Below are positions 8,000 to 15,154 of a stretch of DNA of 64,000 bases, piece by piece. This stretch comes from Alkalicoccus luteus (GTDB lineage: Bacteria; Bacillota; Bacilli; Bacillales; Salisediminibacteriaceae). The stretch lies in assembly GCA_052061695.1 (NCBI GenBank), contig JBPZEY010000001.1; one strand, given 5' to 3'. The notes under the pieces were generated by a model that worked only from the letters and a program-made list of their open reading frames with translations, had not been told where the DNA came from and did not search any database. The number at the start of each line of letters is the position of its first letter. The stretch's first letter is position 1. Made by a program: the position numbers and the translations under genes.

Positions 8000-8527
8000 A
8001 TGACCTATCGATGCCCTTACTGCCGAATTCCCGGCGGCTGCCGGGAGCTTGGCCGTATACGAACAGCATTACCCGGCTTGTTCCGCCACGGACTTACTGC
8101 TTCCTTTCTAAGGGACTCAAAGCAGCGGGAGCAGTTTTATCTCGGCGTATGCTCCGATCTGTTTCTTCATAAAGCCGCGCTGGATCACGCCTTTCGTATC
8201 CATGTTGAAAACCGGCAGTTTCTCCGCTATATGAGAACAAGCCTTTACTGGAAGGCCATTCGCGCCGACCAGGAGCATCGCCGCCTGCAGCAGCGGTCCA
8301 TTCCTTCTGCTGACGTGCCGGAGCCAAAGCCGGAGCTTGTACCTGATACCGGCTTCAGCCTTCCGGAGGACGCCGCAAAACGACTGACGAAGCGGCAGCT
8401 CGACGTTCTTCGTCTGCTTTATGAAGAAGACCTGCTTCTGCATGAGGCAGGCCGCAGGCTCGGCATCACGCAGCAGGCCGTTTCCGCCTCACACCATGCT
8501 GCTCTAAAACGGCTTCGTTCGGATTGA
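8000..8527 (+). CDS. SigO (YvrI)-like sigma factor subunit
   Basis: The protein (175 aa) ends in a clear sigma-70 region 4 helix-turn-helix (LTKRQLDVLRLLYEEDLLLHEAGRRLGITQQAVSASHHAALKRL, about 128-172). The middle part (RQFLRYMRTSLYWKAIRADQEHRRLQQR) resembles the divergent mid-region of B. subtilis SigO. The N-terminus has a CPYC knuckle and no normal region 2. It is followed 15 bases later by an 84-residue RsoA-like protein, as in the two-part SigO/RsoA factor. The ATG follows AAAGGAGG. No YvrL-like anti-sigma gene is nearby. Confidence 0.7.
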   Translation: MTYRCPYCRIPGGCRELGRIRTALPGLFRHGLTASFLRDSKQREQFYLGVCSDLFLHKAALDHAFRIHVENRQFLRYMRTSLYWKAIRADQEHRRLQQRSIPSADVPEPKPELVPDTGFSLPEDAAKRLTKRQLDVLRLLYEEDLLLHEAGRRLGITQQAVSASHHAALKRLRSD

Positions 8528-8541
8528 AAGGAGGAAGCAAC

Positions 8542-8796
8542 ATGTGGAAACAGCAATTATATGATATACAGACCGGCAGCCGTGAAGCCGAAGAAGAGGC
8601 GATCGAGCTGCTTCTGCCGCTGATCGAACAGCAGCTCCACTATTGCCAGAATACGATCCGTGAAGATGTCCGTCAGGAACTTCTGGTTGAAGCCCTGTTG
8701 ATTCTGCGTAAGCTGGATCTCCACCCGGCACCAGGATTTATCCTTTGGATGGCAGCCGAACACCTCAGCTGTCCAGCCGCTTTGCAAAGCAGATGA
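8542..8796 (+). CDS. RsoA (YvrHa)-like co-sigma factor
   Basis: Start is the ATG behind AAAGGAGG, giving 84 residues (B. subtilis RsoA is 79). The sequence is all-helical: MWKQQLYDIQTGSREAEEEA, then HYCQNTIREDVRQELLVEALLILRKL, as expected of a sigma region 2-like module that contacts core polymerase and the -10 element. Placement straight after a region 4 protein is the main support. The last 32 bases overlap the convergent GNAT gene, and the tail (LSCPAALQSR) may not be conserved. Confidence 0.6.
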   Translation: MWKQQLYDIQTGSREAEEEAIELLLPLIEQQLHYCQNTIREDVRQELLVEALLILRKLDLHPAPGFILWMAAEHLSCPAALQSR

Positions 8797-9205
8797 TTCG
8801 GTTCACTTCTGTGAATCCAGCCTTCTCATGAAAAGCAGCACCACTTTCATTCGTAAGCACCGTGTCTGATCCCATTTCCTTGCAGCCCTGCGATCTGCCC
8901 CAGCTTTCACCGGCTTTGAGCAGGGCAGAGGCCGTACCGGAAAAACGGTACGCCTCTTTTACATAAATTCCTTCTAAATAAAGAACCGGACTCGAAGCTG
9001 TCCCCTCCACATAGTCTTGCCGAAGCGACAAGTGAATAAAACCGGCTGCATCAGAAGCAGATCTTGCCAGGAACAAACTGTTCGTCGTGGGAAGCGATTG
9101 AAACTCAGCCAGCATGGCTTCTGCAGATTCATGTTTATATAAAGCTGCGGCAAGTTCTGCGCAGGCAGTCAGCTGACTTGCTGTCGTGACACGCTGAATA
9201 TCCAT
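8765..9205 (-). CDS. GNAT acetyltransferase, AAC(6')-like
   Basis: The protein (146 aa) is one GNAT domain: YLEGIYVKEAYRFSGTASALLKAGESWGRSQGCKEMGSD contains the acetyl-CoA loop, and GAAFHEKAGFTEVNRIICFAKRL is the C-terminal motif. The arrangement resembles aminoglycoside 6'-N-acetyltransferases, but many family members have other substrates, so drug resistance is only a possibility. GGGAGGTG precedes the ATG. It converges on and overlaps the RsoA-like gene by 32 bases. Confidence 0.8.
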   Translation of the reverse strand: MDIQRVTTASQLTACAELAAALYKHESAEAMLAEFQSLPTTNSLFLARSASDAAGFIHLSLRQDYVEGTASSPVLYLEGIYVKEAYRFSGTASALLKAGESWGRSQGCKEMGSDTVLTNESGAAFHEKAGFTEVNRIICFAKRLDS

Positions 9206-9305
9206 TACACACCTCCCGGCTTTCGTTTCAAGACGACTGTAACTATGTTAAACTATGGGATAAGGTATCATTTTCCAGTTATAACGACTAAAAGGGGGCC
9301 TTCCT

Positions 9306-9515
9306 GTGAAGTTTGGTGTGCGAAAACCAAGTCTGAAACGTTCATTAAAGGCGCGAACGACCGGACGAGCGAAGCGGACCGTCAAAAAAGCCGTCACTCC
9401 CGGATATGGCAAAAAGGGCATGGGCTACGTGAAAAACCCAAAGAAAGCCGTTTACAACAAAGTTTACAAAAAAACGTCCTTCAGCATTTTTGACTTGTTT
9501 AAAAAGCTTAAGTAA
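9306..9515 (+). CDS. Small highly basic protein, phage-type hypothetical
   Basis: The protein (69 aa, GTG start after AAAGGGGG) is very rich in Lys/Arg: MKFGVRKPSLKRSLKARTTG, then YGKKGMGYVKNPKKAVYNKVYKKTSFSIFDLFKKL. Proteins of this make-up are widespread in Firmicutes genomes and prophages without known function. Nucleic-acid binding is plausible from charge only. The C-terminus overlaps the convergent dCTP deaminase gene by 8 bases. Confidence 0.65.
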   Translation: MKFGVRKPSLKRSLKARTTGRAKRTVKKAVTPGYGKKGMGYVKNPKKAVYNKVYKKTSFSIFDLFKKLK

Positions 9516-10047
9516 TATTTTCGCTGTCGTCATAAACGCGGCTGGCAACGGCACCTTTTTGGTTCACGTATTTGCCGCTGTACGGTTCAGCTCCGGGAGT
9601 GACTTCAGCAAAGACAAGCTGGCACAGCCTGCGTCCCGGGATCAGTTCGATCGGAAGCCGGTTCGCATTGAATAATTCCAGCGTAATCTGTCCTTGAAAG
9701 CCGGGATCGACCCAGCCTGCATTTTGAATGAATAAGCCGAGCCGGCCGATGGAACTGCGTCCCTCTACAAATGCTGTCACGTCCGCAGGAAGCCGGATCG
9801 TTTCTTTTGTAGTCGCAAGCAGAAAGGACTGCGGCGGCAGCACAATCCGGTCTTCTGTATAAATATCTCTCGTTTTCGCCGGCGCTTCCAATGAAATAAG
9901 CTGCTGTTCGTGCTCCTCGATGGCTGAAAAATGCGTGCCGAGGTGCATATCGATCGAAGCGGGCTGTATTTGTTCGTCCACGAGCGGCGTAATACCCATC
10001 GCGCCGCTCTCCACGCGTCGTTTTACTTCCTTGCCGGATAAAATCAT
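9508..10047 (-). CDS. dcd: dCTP deaminase
   Basis: The protein (179 aa from the ATG behind GGAGGAA) has the trimeric dUTPase/dCTP deaminase fold motifs: PASIDMHLG, GRSSIGRLGLFIQNAGWVDPGFQG and ITLELFNANRLPI, with GRRLCQLVF near the end. It makes dUTP from dCTP, or dUMP if bifunctional, feeding thymidylate synthesis. The ATG overlaps the TGA of the upstream HAD gene by one base. It is the last of five packed genes. Confidence 0.9.
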   Translation of the reverse strand: MILSGKEVKRRVESGAMGITPLVDEQIQPASIDMHLGTHFSAIEEHEQQLISLEAPAKTRDIYTEDRIVLPPQSFLLATTKETIRLPADVTAFVEGRSSIGRLGLFIQNAGWVDPGFQGQITLELFNANRLPIELIPGRRLCQLVFAEVTPGAEPYSGKYVNQKGAVASRVYDDSENIT

Positions 10048-10697
10048 CACATTTCCTCCTCCAAATATGAGATAAGCTGTTCATAAGCAGGCAGCACCCG
10101 TGCTCCGCAGTTCATTTCCCCATGCAGCCAAAGGCTTCTCATCCCGGCAGACGCCGCACCTCTCGCATCTGCTTCAAGAGAATCCCCGATAAACAGACAC
10201 GCTTCCGGCTCCAGCTCCAGTTGATCGGCCGCCCGGAGAAAGATGTCAGCTTGCGGTTTGCGGATATCCTCTTCTTCAGAGATGAGTATCACATCCATTC
10301 TTGCCTCCAGCTGAAGCGCGCCAATCACACGTCGCTGCAGCGTACGTTTGCCGTTCGTAATCAAGCCGGTTTTCAGCCCTTTCCGTCTGCAGGCTGCCAG
10401 TGCTTCTTCTGCACCTTCCATCCAAACAGCGTGATCTGCGACATGCTCCACATACTCTTCCAAAAGCACGTCAGGATGCTCCGAAACATGCAGTTCTTCT
10501 TTCAGCTGTCGGTATACTTGATCCTTCCAGACCATCCCGCCTTTATCATATGCTGCAAACTGCTGCATAAAGGTCTCTTTCGAAAATGTTCCCCAACTGG
10601 ACGCGTGCTTGTCATACTGCCACTGCAGAAAGTGCTGCAGTGTTCTTTGCCGGTCGTGCAGTGTGTCATCTAAATCAAATAAAACCGCCTGTATCAT
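10047..10697 (-). CDS. HAD family hydrolase, YjjG / pyrimidine 5'-nucleotidase-like
   Basis: Start at the ATG behind GGAGGTG gives 216 residues. Motifs: VLFDLDDTLHDRQRTL (nucleophile Asp), GLITNGKRTLQRRVI, RKPQADIFLRAA and CLFIGDSLEADARGAASAGM. The DDTL signature and helical cap match the YjjG-type nucleotidases, which remove phosphate from pyrimidine and damaged nucleotides. Lying just before dCTP deaminase supports a nucleotide role. The start overlaps the preceding gene by 4 bases. Confidence 0.85.
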   Translation of the reverse strand: MIQAVLFDLDDTLHDRQRTLQHFLQWQYDKHASSWGTFSKETFMQQFAAYDKGGMVWKDQVYRQLKEELHVSEHPDVLLEEYVEHVADHAVWMEGAEEALAACRRKGLKTGLITNGKRTLQRRVIGALQLEARMDVILISEEEDIRKPQADIFLRAADQLELEPEACLFIGDSLEADARGAASAGMRSLWLHGEMNCGARVLPAYEQLISYLEEEM

Positions 10698-11245
10698 TCT
10701 CGCACCTCCGGCCACTCTGATTTCCAGCTTTTCTCCTGCAGCCTCGTTTGGTATATGCGGTTCTTCGCTCCGTGTCGATACAGAGGTGTCGGCGTGATGG
10801 TCATGTTCAGCAGTGCTTCAACACCGTAGGGAGCAGCAAGACGAAGCTGTCCGCGTTCGAGTCTGATCGCGACAGCTGTACACGTTTCCGGAAAGGAGGC
10901 GACACCGTCGAGCGTCGATCGAAACGGTGGAAGACCGTTCTTGTGATGCATCCGCGCCTGGTTTTTAACCGACCATGGCACTTGCGGAAGCCTGAGCCGC
11001 AGACGTTGTTCAGCAGCCTTTTCCCATTCTTTTGATACATTGAATGCATCAAAGCAGACGACATCCACATCATCCAGCCTGTCCGTCGTGTGACGCCCGG
11101 TTTGCCTGTCCCAGACGAGTCTGCGGATCACACCTGCACACACCCAGGCATCCGGGAGGTTTTCCGATTCTACTGCCTCCAGCAACTCCATCAGCCAGCT
11201 GTCTGAGCCTAAAAATCGGATCAGCTCTGCTTTATGCTTCAGCAT
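10694..11245 (-). CDS. Nucleotidyltransferase family protein (COG3575-like)
   Basis: The protein (183 aa) shows the family outline: DAWVCAGVIRRLVWD at the N-terminus, TTDRLDDVDVVCFD with the metal-binding Asp pair, then WSVKNQARMHHKNGLPPFRSTLDGVASFPETCTAVAIRLE and a C-terminal Pro/Tyr-rich region. These are minimal nucleotidyltransferase-fold proteins whose substrate is not known. It overlaps the S66 peptidase gene by 14 bases and the HAD gene by 4 bases, so all are translationally coupled. Confidence 0.8.
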   Translation of the reverse strand: MLKHKAELIRFLGSDSWLMELLEAVESENLPDAWVCAGVIRRLVWDRQTGRHTTDRLDDVDVVCFDAFNVSKEWEKAAEQRLRLRLPQVPWSVKNQARMHHKNGLPPFRSTLDGVASFPETCTAVAIRLERGQLRLAAPYGVEALLNMTITPTPLYRHGAKNRIYQTRLQEKSWKSEWPEVRE

Positions 11246-12269
11246 CGTCTGCCTCCTCGGGAACCTGCATTGTCAGTGTACCCTTTCCATTGCTGCAGGC
11301 AGCAGTTGCCCAGGCTCCATTGACAAATGTCAACTGCGGCGGTACGTGTCCGCAGTCGATATCATAGATAACTGGCAGGCCGGTGTCTTGTGCAAGGTCC
11401 TGATACACGTCGACAGCGGTATATCCGTCGGCCTCGGAAACGGCTGCACTTCTGCCAAATAGAAAGCCGGCGCTGTTTTCAAACCAGCCAGCATACTCCA
11501 TCTGCTTTAAGCAGCGCTTCATTTCATTCGGATTCATGTCGCAGTTTTCAAAATACCAGAGGATCGGCTCGTCATGCAGCTTGTTCCGCTGGAATTCCCG
11601 TACCTTTCCATAAGGCGTGCCAACAAGGTGGGTAATCACATCGATACAGCCTCCGAGTAACCTTCCTTCCACTCTTTCAGGCTTGCCGCTCACCGTTTTC
11701 CACTCTGTCGGCTCCGTTAAATGAAACACAACGTCTGTAACCTCATCAAACTTCCATTCAGGCTGATAAAGCTCCGAGCTGCTCTGAGTAATCGTCTTTC
11801 CGCCTTCCCAGGCGAGCACCTTTTCCCACGCTGCTGTGACTGGATCCATCTCAGCCCCTCTTATATCGACGATGTTCGTTCCGTGTGCCGTTGCGATCCC
11901 TGTTTTGATCGTCCAGGCAAACAAGAGCGCGCTCGTATCTGAGTAGCCCAGTATCCACTTTGGGATTGGAGCAGAATAGTCCAGCAGCGGAAGCATTTCG
12001 AGCAGTCTTTCTCCTCCCCACGGGGGAATAATCGCTTTCGGTGACTCATCCTTCATAATTCGGTTAAACTCGGCTGCCCGTTCCTCTGCCGGGGCAGACA
12101 CCGATTTTTTCTGCTTCCAGGCGGTCGGATAAATCGTCACTGGATAACCGCGCTGTTCCTGCCGGTTTTTCGTATCTGTCAGTAAATGATGCAGCTCCTC
12201 CGGGACGCCGGATGATGGAGCAGTGACAGCAATCGGATCTCCTTGTTGAAATCTAGGCCACAGAATCAT
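11232..12269 (-). CDS. S66 family peptidase, LD-carboxypeptidase / MccF-like
   Basis: I prefer the second ATG, 9 bases after AAAGGAG and overlapping the GNAT stop as ATGA. The catalytic triad is visible: Ser in GYSDTSAL, Glu in WYFENCDM and His in DIDCGHVPPQ. The length (about 345 aa) fits S66. The family includes cytosolic LD-carboxypeptidases for murein recycling and MccF, which cleaves microcin C-type peptidyl-nucleotides. The GNAT next door recalls the MccE/MccF immunity pair. Which role applies is not decided by sequence. Confidence 0.85.
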   Translation of the reverse strand: MILWPRFQQGDPIAVTAPSSGVPEELHHLLTDTKNRQEQRGYPVTIYPTAWKQKKSVSAPAEERAAEFNRIMKDESPKAIIPPWGGERLLEMLPLLDYSAPIPKWILGYSDTSALLFAWTIKTGIATAHGTNIVDIRGAEMDPVTAAWEKVLAWEGGKTITQSSSELYQPEWKFDEVTDVVFHLTEPTEWKTVSGKPERVEGRLLGGCIDVITHLVGTPYGKVREFQRNKLHDEPILWYFENCDMNPNEMKRCLKQMEYAGWFENSAGFLFGRSAAVSEADGYTAVDVYQDLAQDTGLPVIYDIDCGHVPPQLTFVNGAWATAACSNGKGTLTMQVPEEADDAEA

Positions 12270-12787
12270 TCGCATTCGCTCCTTTCCTCATCTTCCACCC
12301 GGGCCATCATATATTCGTCCTCCGGTTTATCATTAATGATGAGAGAAGCTTGCTTCTTTCCTTCCACCTGGAAACCGAACTTTTCATATAGCCTGACCGC
12401 CTCTTTATTCCGGCAGACGGTCGTCAACTCGATCCGCATGACGCCGTTTTCACCGCACCAGCTGATCATATGCTCCAGGAGACGGGAACCAATCCCCTGC
12501 CCCTGACTGTTTTTTCTTACACCCATGACAAGATAAGCACGGTGTTTCGTTCTCTCTGTGCTGCTGCCGAAAACGAAGCCATAGCCAGCAAACTGATCAT
12601 TTCCTGCTGCAGCAAACACAGCTGAGGAGGCCTGTTTTTCCATTCGCTTAAGCTGCTCTGCTATTTTTATCGGCGTCACGTTTCGCTCTCCCGGAGCCAT
12701 CATCATGAAATCTGCTTCTTGTTCCACTGTGTGCATAACCTCTGCCAGCATCGGTGCATGCGTTTCATTCAGCTGTTCTATGTACAT
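12266..12787 (-). CDS. GNAT family N-acetyltransferase
   Basis: The protein (173 aa) is a full GNAT domain. AYLVMGVRKNSQGQGIGSRLLEHMI is motif A with the acetyl-CoA Q/RxxGxG loop, and VCRNKEAVRLYEKFGFQVEGKKQASLIINDKPEDEYMMARV is motif B with the typical LYEKFGF. The C-terminus resembles ribosomal-protein or small-molecule acetyltransferases. It is the first gene of the five-gene overlapping operon that ends with dCTP deaminase. Confidence 0.85.
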   Translation of the reverse strand: MYIEQLNETHAPMLAEVMHTVEQEADFMMMAPGERNVTPIKIAEQLKRMEKQASSAVFAAAGNDQFAGYGFVFGSSTERTKHRAYLVMGVRKNSQGQGIGSRLLEHMISWCGENGVMRIELTTVCRNKEAVRLYEKFGFQVEGKKQASLIINDKPEDEYMMARVEDEERSECE

Positions 12788-12875
12788 CCGGGCTCCCCCT
12801 TTCCGCTTTCTATCAGCATAGCAGAACTGGAGAGTATTTCCCAGATAGAAGGGGAGGGCCTGCGCAGCTAAACAG

Positions 12876-12911
12876 AAAGACCCTTGATCAGCAATGGATA
12901 CTGATCAAGGG
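12876..12911 (-). terminator. Terminator of the sipW-tasA operon
   Basis: CCCTTGATCAG and CTGATCAAGGG are a perfect 11-base stem with a 9-base loop, followed on the minus strand by TCTTTCTG. It lies 25 bases past the acidic protein stop codon. Confidence 0.7.
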
Positions 12912-12935
12912 CCTTCGCGTTCTGCTAGGGCAGCA

Positions 12936-13709
12936 CTATACGTCTTCTTCGGCTTTCTCATCTTTATCAGAAAGCTCTTCTTCGTGTTCGTCGGAGGTTT
13001 CTTCCTTCGGTTCTTCCTCCTCCACTTGCTCGTCGGATTCTTCTTCATCAGATGGTTTGTCAGAGGCGGAAGTTGTTTCGCTCTCCGATTCCTGTTTTGT
13101 TTCATCCTTCGTTTTCGTCTCTTCTTTTTCTTTGGGGTCAGCCTCTTTCGCTGCTGCCTCTTCTTGATCGTCTTCTTTGTCTGTTTTTTCTTCTATTGCT
13201 TCTTCATCCTCGCCGTGACGGTGACTGTTTTCTTCCCGCTTCTCGCGGCCTCGATCTCCACCCGCATGATCCGGCTTCTTTTCTTCTGATTTACCGCGCT
13301 CTTTCTCTTCCGGTTCCTCAAATGCATTCACCGTGAAGGAAACGGTCTCTTCCACGAACGCTTCAAACGCTTTGATCGTTACGGTTTGTTCGATCGGTTC
13401 CGTTCTGTCCCCCGCTTCAAACGAGAACAGCGTTTCGATCGTTTCCCCAGGCTCTGCATGCACGCTCTCACCGTCCACCGATACCGGCACGGAAGCGTGA
13501 CTGACGTTTTTCACGAGTACGTGAACGACAGCTGAACCGTCTTCCTCGTATACCGTATCTTCTACATCAATTCGGAGGATATCCTCAGACGAAGCCGTCG
13601 TAAAACTGCCCAAAGCAGTCGAGGAGGAATCTGTAAATCCGCCGGCAGCAGCCGGAACCGCTGAGGCGAACACAATCATTAGCAGCACCGCTGCCGCCAC
13701 CATTTTCAT
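12936..13709 (-). CDS. Exported protein with long acidic tail, third gene of the sipW-tasA operon
   Basis: The protein (257 aa) has a signal peptide (MKMVAAAVLLMIVFASAVPAAAG) and a small beta-rich domain (about 40-130: ILRIDVEDTVYEEDGSAVVHV, then VEETVSFTVNAFEEP). A tail of about 120 residues made almost only of Glu, Asp, Lys and Ser follows. No LPXTG anchor or enzyme motif. AAAGGGGG precedes the ATG. The tail would be strongly charged and disordered at high salt, perhaps binding cations in a matrix; that is inference. Confidence 0.7.
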   Translation of the reverse strand: MKMVAAAVLLMIVFASAVPAAAGGFTDSSSTALGSFTTASSEDILRIDVEDTVYEEDGSAVVHVLVKNVSHASVPVSVDGESVHAEPGETIETLFSFEAGDRTEPIEQTVTIKAFEAFVEETVSFTVNAFEEPEEKERGKSEEKKPDHAGGDRGREKREENSHRHGEDEEAIEEKTDKEDDQEEAAAKEADPKEKEETKTKDETKQESESETTSASDKPSDEEESDEQVEEEEPKEETSDEHEEELSDKDEKAEEDV

Positions 13710-13735
13710 ATGGCCTGCCCCCTTTGCATCAAACA

Positions 13736-13758
13736 GGCTGCCTCCAAAAGAGACAGCC
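13736..13758 (-). promoter_or_regulatory. Hairpin between tasA-like gene and third gene
   Basis: GGCTGTCTC and GAGGCAGCC form a 9-base stem with a 5-base loop and only a weak T tract. It could lower readthrough, or protect the 3' end of the abundant tasA-like message. Confidence 0.45.
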
Positions 13759-13769
13759 CGGTATGGATA

Positions 13770-14435
13770 TTAGTTACGGTCCGCTTCGTTGTTCTGTTCA
13801 ACTTCCAGATAGAAACCTGCTGAGAAAGACTTTCCTTGGAATTCATTCCCTGCAGACTCGCTTAGTCCCATTGAAAAATCAATTTCAATTTCTTCACCCG
13901 GAAGTAAAGTTCTGTTTGCAGATAGAGGGTTACTTCCCCCTTGAAGTTGACCATATTTCAAGATAGCACGAGGTACATATTCATCAAATGCTCCACTTAC
14001 ACTGGCAGTGAAATCTTCAAATGTATAATCTACATTAATAAACAGATCTTCACTTTGTGCCCATGTGCCATCTACAAAATCTGTGTCAAATAGAAATCTA
14101 GTTCCCGTAGTTTGTGCATTACTATGAACGATGTCAAATGCACGTGTTCCATCATTTTTAATGGTGAACGTTTCAGAAGCCCACTCTTCACCTGGCAGAA
14201 GATCTAATCCGTCTTCATCAGTAAACAGCTGAATCGCTCCGCCTTCTCCGTTTACTACGAGATTTCCTTCTGAGTCATAAATTCCTGCGTCGATCACAGC
14301 TGCAGAGTTCTCCAGGTTCAAGTCCTCACCAATAGCGCTCTCATCATCAAATGCTGAGTATGTCCCGAATCCTACTGCTGCTACGACGGTTGCAGTGACG
14401 GCTGTGCCGATTAACCCTTTTTGTACTTTGTTCAC
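13770..14435 (-). CDS. TasA / CalY (camelysin) family matrix protein
   Basis: The protein (221 aa) has the SipW-type export signal MNKVQKGLIGTAVTATVVAA followed by FGTYSAFDDES. It then has the beta-sandwich of TasA/CalY: LLPGEEWASETFTIKNDGTRAFD and LLPGEEIEIDFSMGLSESAGNEFQGKSFSAGFYLE. TasA forms extracellular amyloid-like biofilm fibres; CalY was first described as an M73 peptidase. The start is GTG behind GGGGGAAA. It follows its dedicated peptidase gene sipW by 26 bases. The base composition is more AT-rich than the flanking genes. Confidence 0.88.
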   Translation of the reverse strand: MNKVQKGLIGTAVTATVVAAVGFGTYSAFDDESAIGEDLNLENSAAVIDAGIYDSEGNLVVNGEGGAIQLFTDEDGLDLLPGEEWASETFTIKNDGTRAFDIVHSNAQTTGTRFLFDTDFVDGTWAQSEDLFINVDYTFEDFTASVSGAFDEYVPRAILKYGQLQGGSNPLSANRTLLPGEEIEIDFSMGLSESAGNEFQGKSFSAGFYLEVEQNNEADRN

Positions 14436-14461
14436 GTTCGTTTCCCCCTAGTATTGTTTTT

Positions 14462-14983
14462 TTAGGTGGATGAGGCTCCTTCTGGATTATCATCCTTTTT
14501 AGCTGAGCGGCTGAACCGCTTCATCAAACTCATCGTCACAACTGCGGTGACCGGCAGCACAATCAGAAGCAGGAATCCTGGCAGCGATGTGATGAAATGG
14601 ACGACAAATCCTGCGTATGGAATGGTCAGAACATGTCCGCCTTCGATCATCCCCGGCTCGGCCAGTGTAGAATCCACGGTGGCATTTGCATCGCCCATCG
14701 TGTGAAAGCCATCTGGAACAGCCTCCACAATCCGGTGCGTCACGAGCTCCGATCCGGTATTGACGGTGATAATATCACCTTCCGCATAATGCTGCTGCTC
14801 GCCGATAATGATCATGTCCTGAGTCGTAAATTCCGGCTCCATGCTGTTGGACAGCACGGTAAGTGTCTGATAGCCGAATAACGACAGGTTGCTTCGATCG
14901 TCGTTCAGTATGTAGAACGGCCACGCTAGTATTACTGCTGCCAGAATTCCAGCTGTTACCATCCAACTGCCTATCTGCTTCAT
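14462..14983 (-). CDS. sipW: Signal peptidase I, SipW (ER) type
   Basis: Start at the ATG behind GGGGAGGTG, giving 173 residues. One N-terminal membrane helix is followed by LSNSMEP with the catalytic Ser (residue 47) and VTHRIVE, where His 83 replaces the usual Lys. Ser/His catalysis marks the ER-type signal peptidases such as B. subtilis SipW. GFHTMGDANATVDS is the third conserved box. A second helix and a basic tail end the protein. It would process the TasA-like and perhaps the acidic protein encoded downstream. Confidence 0.92.
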   Translation of the reverse strand: MKQIGSWMVTAGILAAVILAWPFYILNDDRSNLSLFGYQTLTVLSNSMEPEFTTQDMIIIGEQQHYAEGDIITVNTGSELVTHRIVEAVPDGFHTMGDANATVDSTLAEPGMIEGGHVLTIPYAGFVVHFITSLPGFLLLIVLPVTAVVTMSLMKRFSRSAKKDDNPEGASST

Positions 14984-15012
14984 GTTGTGCACCTCCCCGC
15001 TGTTGTGTGATG

Positions 15013-15026
15013 TTCTGTTTATAGAA
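15013..15026 (-). promoter_or_regulatory. Small inverted repeat upstream of sipW, possible matrix-repressor operator
   Basis: TTCTGTTTATAGAA is an inverted repeat with 4-base arms and sits 30-43 bases before the sipW start. It includes a GTTCT core similar to SinR sites in B. subtilis matrix operons. Weak; no clear promoter was found. Confidence 0.25.
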
Positions 15027-15048
15027 TATGACAATCGGGAATTTTTTC

Positions 15049-15087
15049 CTATTCTTCCCGGGTAGTATTTAAACGACCTTTCAGCAT
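15049..15087 (-). CDS. Possible 12-residue leader peptide upstream of sipW
   Basis: ATG to TAG encodes MLKGRLNTTREE. The reason to list it is an unusually strong ribosome-binding site (AAGGAGGAGG) about 8 bases before the ATG, in a stretch with no other gene. A CGGGAA/TTCCCG hairpin spans its end. It may be a translated leader that controls the sipW operon, or a remnant. Confidence 0.3.
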   Translation of the reverse strand: MLKGRLNTTREE

Positions 15088-15124
15088 GAACTTTTCCTCC
15101 TCCTTCAGGATGAGAAGCTGCAAT

Positions 15125-15154
15125 AAAAAACCTCCGCCTAATTTCAGGCAGAGG
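15125..15154 (-). terminator. Terminator of the two-component / HD-GYP operon
   Basis: CCTCTGCCT pairs with AGGCGGAGG (one wobble) and is followed by TTTTTT on the minus strand. The stem includes the stop codon of the HD-GYP-like gene. Confidence 0.8.
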
